Source: Clostridiales bacterium (GTDB taxonomy: Bacteria; Bacillota; Clostridia; Monoglobales; Monoglobaceae). Taken from it: 23,185 bases of DNA. The notes under the pieces are model-generated. The model made no database searches. It was not told the origin of the DNA and worked only from the letters and a program-made list of their open reading frames with translations. The position numbers and the translations under genes are program-made. The stretch spans positions 1-23,185 of the forward strand of contig JAEDLZ010000012.1 of the NCBI GenBank assembly GCA_016303265.1. Reading direction: 5' to 3'. Shown here one piece after another: positions 21,552 to 23,185 of the stretch; the stretch's first letter is position 1; the number at the start of each line of letters is the position of its first letter.

Positions 21552-21703
21552 CCTTTCTGTATTTGCTACAAAAAGGGTAATGAACATACAGATTTTGCAG
21601 CAACGGAATGCGGAAATCGCACCGCAAGCAAAATTTGCTTTTCGTAAGAGAGACAACTTCCCGTCCTCTCTTCACTTAACGCACGGTTTCCTACTTTGCA
21701 ACA
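21552..21703 (-). ncRNA. Tetrahydrofolate (THF) riboswitch with translational expression platform
   Basis: Minus strand. The aptamer (about 21599-21703) opens with GCAAAGTAGG and then CGTGCGTTAAGTG. A stem AGAGAG/CTCTCT encloses GACGGGAAGTTGT, then come ACGAAAAGC, a GCAAA/TTTGC hairpin, GCGGTGCGATTTCC and GCATTCCGTTGC. These match the known THF (folT) riboswitch core. P1 is GCAA (21696-21699) with TTGC (21600-21603). Downstream, CCTTTTTGT (21568-21576) pairs with ACAGAAAGG (21552-21560) and hides the ribosome binding site. An antisequestor is visible: 21594-21603 can pair with 21563-21572. Ligand-stabilised P1 would take the TTGC and let the sequestor form, turning folT off. Confidence 0.9.
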
Positions 21704-21708
21704 AGAAA

Positions 21709-21737
21709 ATATTAACACATTTCATATGTTTTGTCAA
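21709..21737 (-). promoter_or_regulatory. Promoter of the THF riboswitch-folT transcript
   Basis: On the minus strand TTGACA (21732-21737), a 17-base spacer and TAATAT (21709-21714), placing the predicted start at about 21702, right at the aptamer's 5' edge. Confidence 0.82.
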
Positions 21738-21850
21738 TAGAAAATATAAAATATCAAAGTCTCACTGTGTAGGTTTACAATAGATGTGTTACATTCCGGC
21801 ATATTTTATTACGAGATAAGCTCATAACAAAATATGTCAGTAAAAAAAGA

Positions 21851-21936
21851 ATACGGAAACTCTCCAAAATGTGTTATAGTTAAGTTACCACCCCAAACTA
21901 TAGAAAGAAGGTTTCCGTATATGAATACTATAACAT
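21851..21936 (+). mobile_element. Probable remnant of a mobile-element 5' end
   Basis: A perfect 10-base inverted repeat, ATACGGAAAC (21851-21860) and GTTTCCGTAT (21911-21920), encloses AT-rich sequence with repeated CTATAG/TATAGTT motifs. AAGAAGG precedes an ATG at 21921 whose frame stops after five codons (MNTIT). A leader with a ribosome binding site but no gene looks like the start of a transposase gene whose body has been lost. This is inference; no transposase sequence is present. Confidence 0.35.
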
Positions 21937-21937
21937 A

Positions 21938-22066
21938 AGTGCAAACGGCAATCCGTTTGCTTCAATTTCGTTCAAATAATTACATCAGTGCAAGGGGGCA
22001 AAAGCCACTTGCTTCCTATGTGTAATTATTATAACATAAGTGCAAATGGCAATCGTTTGCTTCAAT
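21938..22066. repeat. Three-unit array of small hairpins
   Basis: Three related units begin AGTGCAA and end TTGCTTC, at 21938-21966, 21987-22019 and 22039-22066. Each folds on itself (for example GCAAACGG-CAAT-CCGTTTGC). Units 1 and 3 are also preceded by the same ATAACATA. The middle unit is enclosed by a perfect 10-base inverted repeat, AATAATTACA (21975-21984) with TGTAATTATT (22021-22030). No reading frame is supported from here to 22168. Confidence 0.75.
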
Positions 22067-22168
22067 AAAAATCCGTTGGTATCCGCCATCTGCATTTGCA
22101 TACGAAAAAGACCTGCTGTAGCAAAATTATTTTTGAATAGCAATTTGCACAAAATAGTTTTATAGACA

Positions 22169-22242
22169 AATAAGAACCCGACCCGATAACGCAATCAAAG
22201 ATTGCGGTCGGGTACCCCAAAGCCTTGTTGTTTTCACAATAA
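22169..22242 (-). repeat. 74-bp dispersed repeat, copy 2
   Basis: Inverted copy of 12757-12830, about 70 of 74 bases identical, containing the same ACCCGAC/GTCGGGT stem-loop. It abuts the terminator of the rpoA-rplQ operon, as copy 1 abuts the hairpin after the tRNA pair. Confidence 0.85.
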
Positions 22243-22246
22243 AAAA

Positions 22247-22330
22247 ATCCCCAAAAACAGTCCGGATTTGGCTGTTTTCGAGGATTATTTTATTTAGTGT
22301 CGTCAAGAGGCTATTTTGCTACAGCCCCTT
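22247..22330 (-). terminator. Double terminator of the rpoA-rplQ operon
   Basis: On the minus strand the first hairpin after rplQ is AAGGGGCT/AGCCTCTT (22323-22330 with 22305-22312). The second is ATCCTCGAAAACAG (22272-22285) pairing with CTGTTTTTGGGGAT (22247-22260) and followed by seven or more Ts. The pair, with its spacer, resembles the sequence after the flavodiiron gene (12919-13010). Confidence 0.82.
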
Positions 22331-22341
22331 TAGTTTTAAAT

Positions 22342-22683
22342 TTAAACAAGCTCCAACACTGAAACCTCAGCTGCGTCACCGCGTCTGGGGCCAACCTTTA
22401 TAACTCTTGTATAGCCGCCGTTACGCTCAGCATATTTCGGAGCGATTTCCGCAAATAACTTTGTAACAACATCTTCCTTGGTAATCCAAGCAAGAGCCTG
22501 GCGTCTGGTATGAAGAGTATTCTTCTTACCGAGAGTAATCATTTTATCCGCTAACTTCTGAACTTCCTTCGCACGGGTAGTTGTTGTTTCGATTCTGCCG
22601 TTTTCAAGGAAAGAAGTTGTAAGATTTCTCAGCATTGCCTTTCTCTGGTCGGTAGGTCTGCCTAATTTTCTCTGGCTTGCCAT
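22342..22683 (-). CDS. rplQ: 50S ribosomal protein L17
   Basis: Structural protein of the large ribosomal subunit, located near the peptide exit tunnel. It has 113 residues from the start chosen here. MASQRKLGRPTDQRKAMLRN at the N-terminus and the RAKEVQKLADKMITLGKK segment are L17 hallmarks; the C-terminus is GGYTRVIKVGPRRGDAAEVSVLELV. I set the start at the ATG at 22683, which has AAAGAGGTG upstream; a TTG six codons earlier lies within that ribosome binding site and is unlikely. It follows rpoA by 55 bases, the standard alpha-operon order. Confidence 0.97.
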   Translation of the reverse strand: MASQRKLGRPTDQRKAMLRNLTTSFLENGRIETTTTRAKEVQKLADKMITLGKKNTLHTRRQALAWITKEDVVTKLFAEIAPKYAERNGGYTRVIKVGPRRGDAAEVSVLELV

Positions 22684-22738
22684 ACTATTCACCTCTTTCA
22701 AAAATTTTCACCGCAAAGGTGAGTTTTGCCGCAAACGG

Positions 22739-23185
22739 CTATTCCTCGTCGTTTGCCAGCGCAAGTCCCATAGATTCAAGCTTTGCTATAACTTCCTCCA
22801 AGGATTTACGCCCAAGGTTTCTAACCTTCATCATATCGTTTTCGCTTCTTGTTGTCAAATCCTGAACAGTATTGATTCCTGCTCTCTTCAAGCAGTTATA
22901 TGAACGAACCGACAAATCAAGTTCTTCAATAGTTGTTTCAAGAACCTTTTCCTTCTTGCTCTGTTCCTTCTCAACCATAATCTCTGTATTCTTTGTGCTG
23001 TCAGACAGGTCAATGAACAAATTCAAATGCTCATTCATAATCTTTGCACCAAGGCTTACGGCGTCAGGTGGATTGATTGTTCCGTCAGTCCATACCTCAA
23101 TCGTAAGCTTGTCATAATCCGTAATCTGACCAACTCGAGTATTTTCAACCGTATAGTTGACCTTTTCAACAGGTGTATAGATAGA
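22739..23185 (-). CDS. rpoA: DNA-directed RNA polymerase subunit alpha (3' part)
   Basis: C-terminal 148 residues; the gene runs off the right edge of the window without a break. The visible N-terminal-domain end reads SIYTPVEKVNYTVENTRVGQ, then DYDKLTIEVWTDGTINPPDAVSLGAKI. The alpha-CTD follows (EELDLSVRSYNCLKRAGINTV ... NLGRKSLEEVIAKLESMGL), which contacts UP elements and activators such as WalR-type regulators. An internal Met at 23038 is not the start, because the frame and the conserved sequence continue upstream. The order rpoA-rplQ is conserved in bacteria. Confidence 0.97.
   Translation of the reverse strand, partial: SIYTPVEKVNYTVENTRVGQITDYDKLTIEVWTDGTINPPDAVSLGAKIMNEHLNLFIDLSDSTKNTEIMVEKEQSKKEKVLETTIEELDLSVRSYNCLKRAGINTVQDLTTRSENDMMKVRNLGRKSLEEVIAKLESMGLALANDEE

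Noticed and set aside
22684..22701. Upstream TTG start adding six residues to L17
   Set aside because: The added codons are the ribosome binding site of the ATG at 22683, and L17 normally begins at that Met.

Overview
The window looks like a chromosomal segment of an anaerobic, spore-forming, low-to-moderate GC Bacillota (class Clostridia; an Oscillospirales-like gut lineage is a guess). The basis is gene content. There is an S-layer-homology protein, a SPOCS/LysM spore-morphogenesis protein of the SipL type, and a flavodiiron protein fused to flavin reductase and rubredoxin (anaerobic O2/NO detoxification). There is also a WalR-type regulator with rlmH, an ECF folate transporter under a tetrahydrofolate riboswitch, and Gram-positive style promoters (TTGACA-17-TATAAT) and ribosome binding sites. 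Both window edges lie on the same strand direction; rpoA is cut by the right edge.

Layout. 1-4.7 kb (minus): putP, then an mreB/mbl-type gene, then an S-layer protein gene ending in tandem hairpins. 4.7-6.0 kb: a small accessory module, with an XRE regulator divergent from an 11-cysteine mini-protein. Duplicated 21-bp sites lie around the promoter between them, and near-identical ~115-bp direct repeats flank the module. 6.0-8.9 kb (minus): an operon of a membrane-anchored LysM-G5-M23 protein, walR and rlmH. It is preceded by three in-phase WalR-type half-sites, and no walK gene is present. 8.9-9.4 kb (minus): a YfcE-like phosphodiesterase. 9.5-12.2 kb (plus): three unrecognised small proteins (one with an 8-residue tandem repeat) followed by the SPOCS/LysM protein. 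12.5-12.7 kb (plus): tRNA-Thr(UGU) and tRNA-Tyr(GUA). 13.1-14.9 kb (minus): the multidomain flavodiiron protein. 15.2-19.3 kb (plus): a tightly overlapping cluster of an E2-like acyltransferase lacking the usual catalytic His, an acyl-CoA synthetase-like AMP ligase, a PHP hydrolase and a Cof-type HAD phosphatase. 19.4-21.7 kb (minus): folT and folC with a THF riboswitch. 21.8-22.3 kb: a gene-free stretch of hairpin repeats and a probable mobile-element relic. 22.3-23.2 kb (minus): rplQ and the 3' part of rpoA.

How it fits together. Cell-envelope functions dominate the left third (MreB, S-layer, M23 hydrolase, WalR), spore and housekeeping functions the middle, and folate uptake/retention plus the ribosomal/RNAP operon the right end. 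The gaps are rich in small dispersed repeats: a 74-bp inverted pair, a 115-bp direct pair, and a recurrent terminator-like hairpin. The most interesting regulatory structures are the triple WalR-type box, the THF riboswitch with a readable sequestor/antisequestor switch, mutually exclusive hairpins between folT and folC, and the operator-like duplication at the XRE/Cys-rich module. All assignments come from reading the sequence by eye; no database search was possible.
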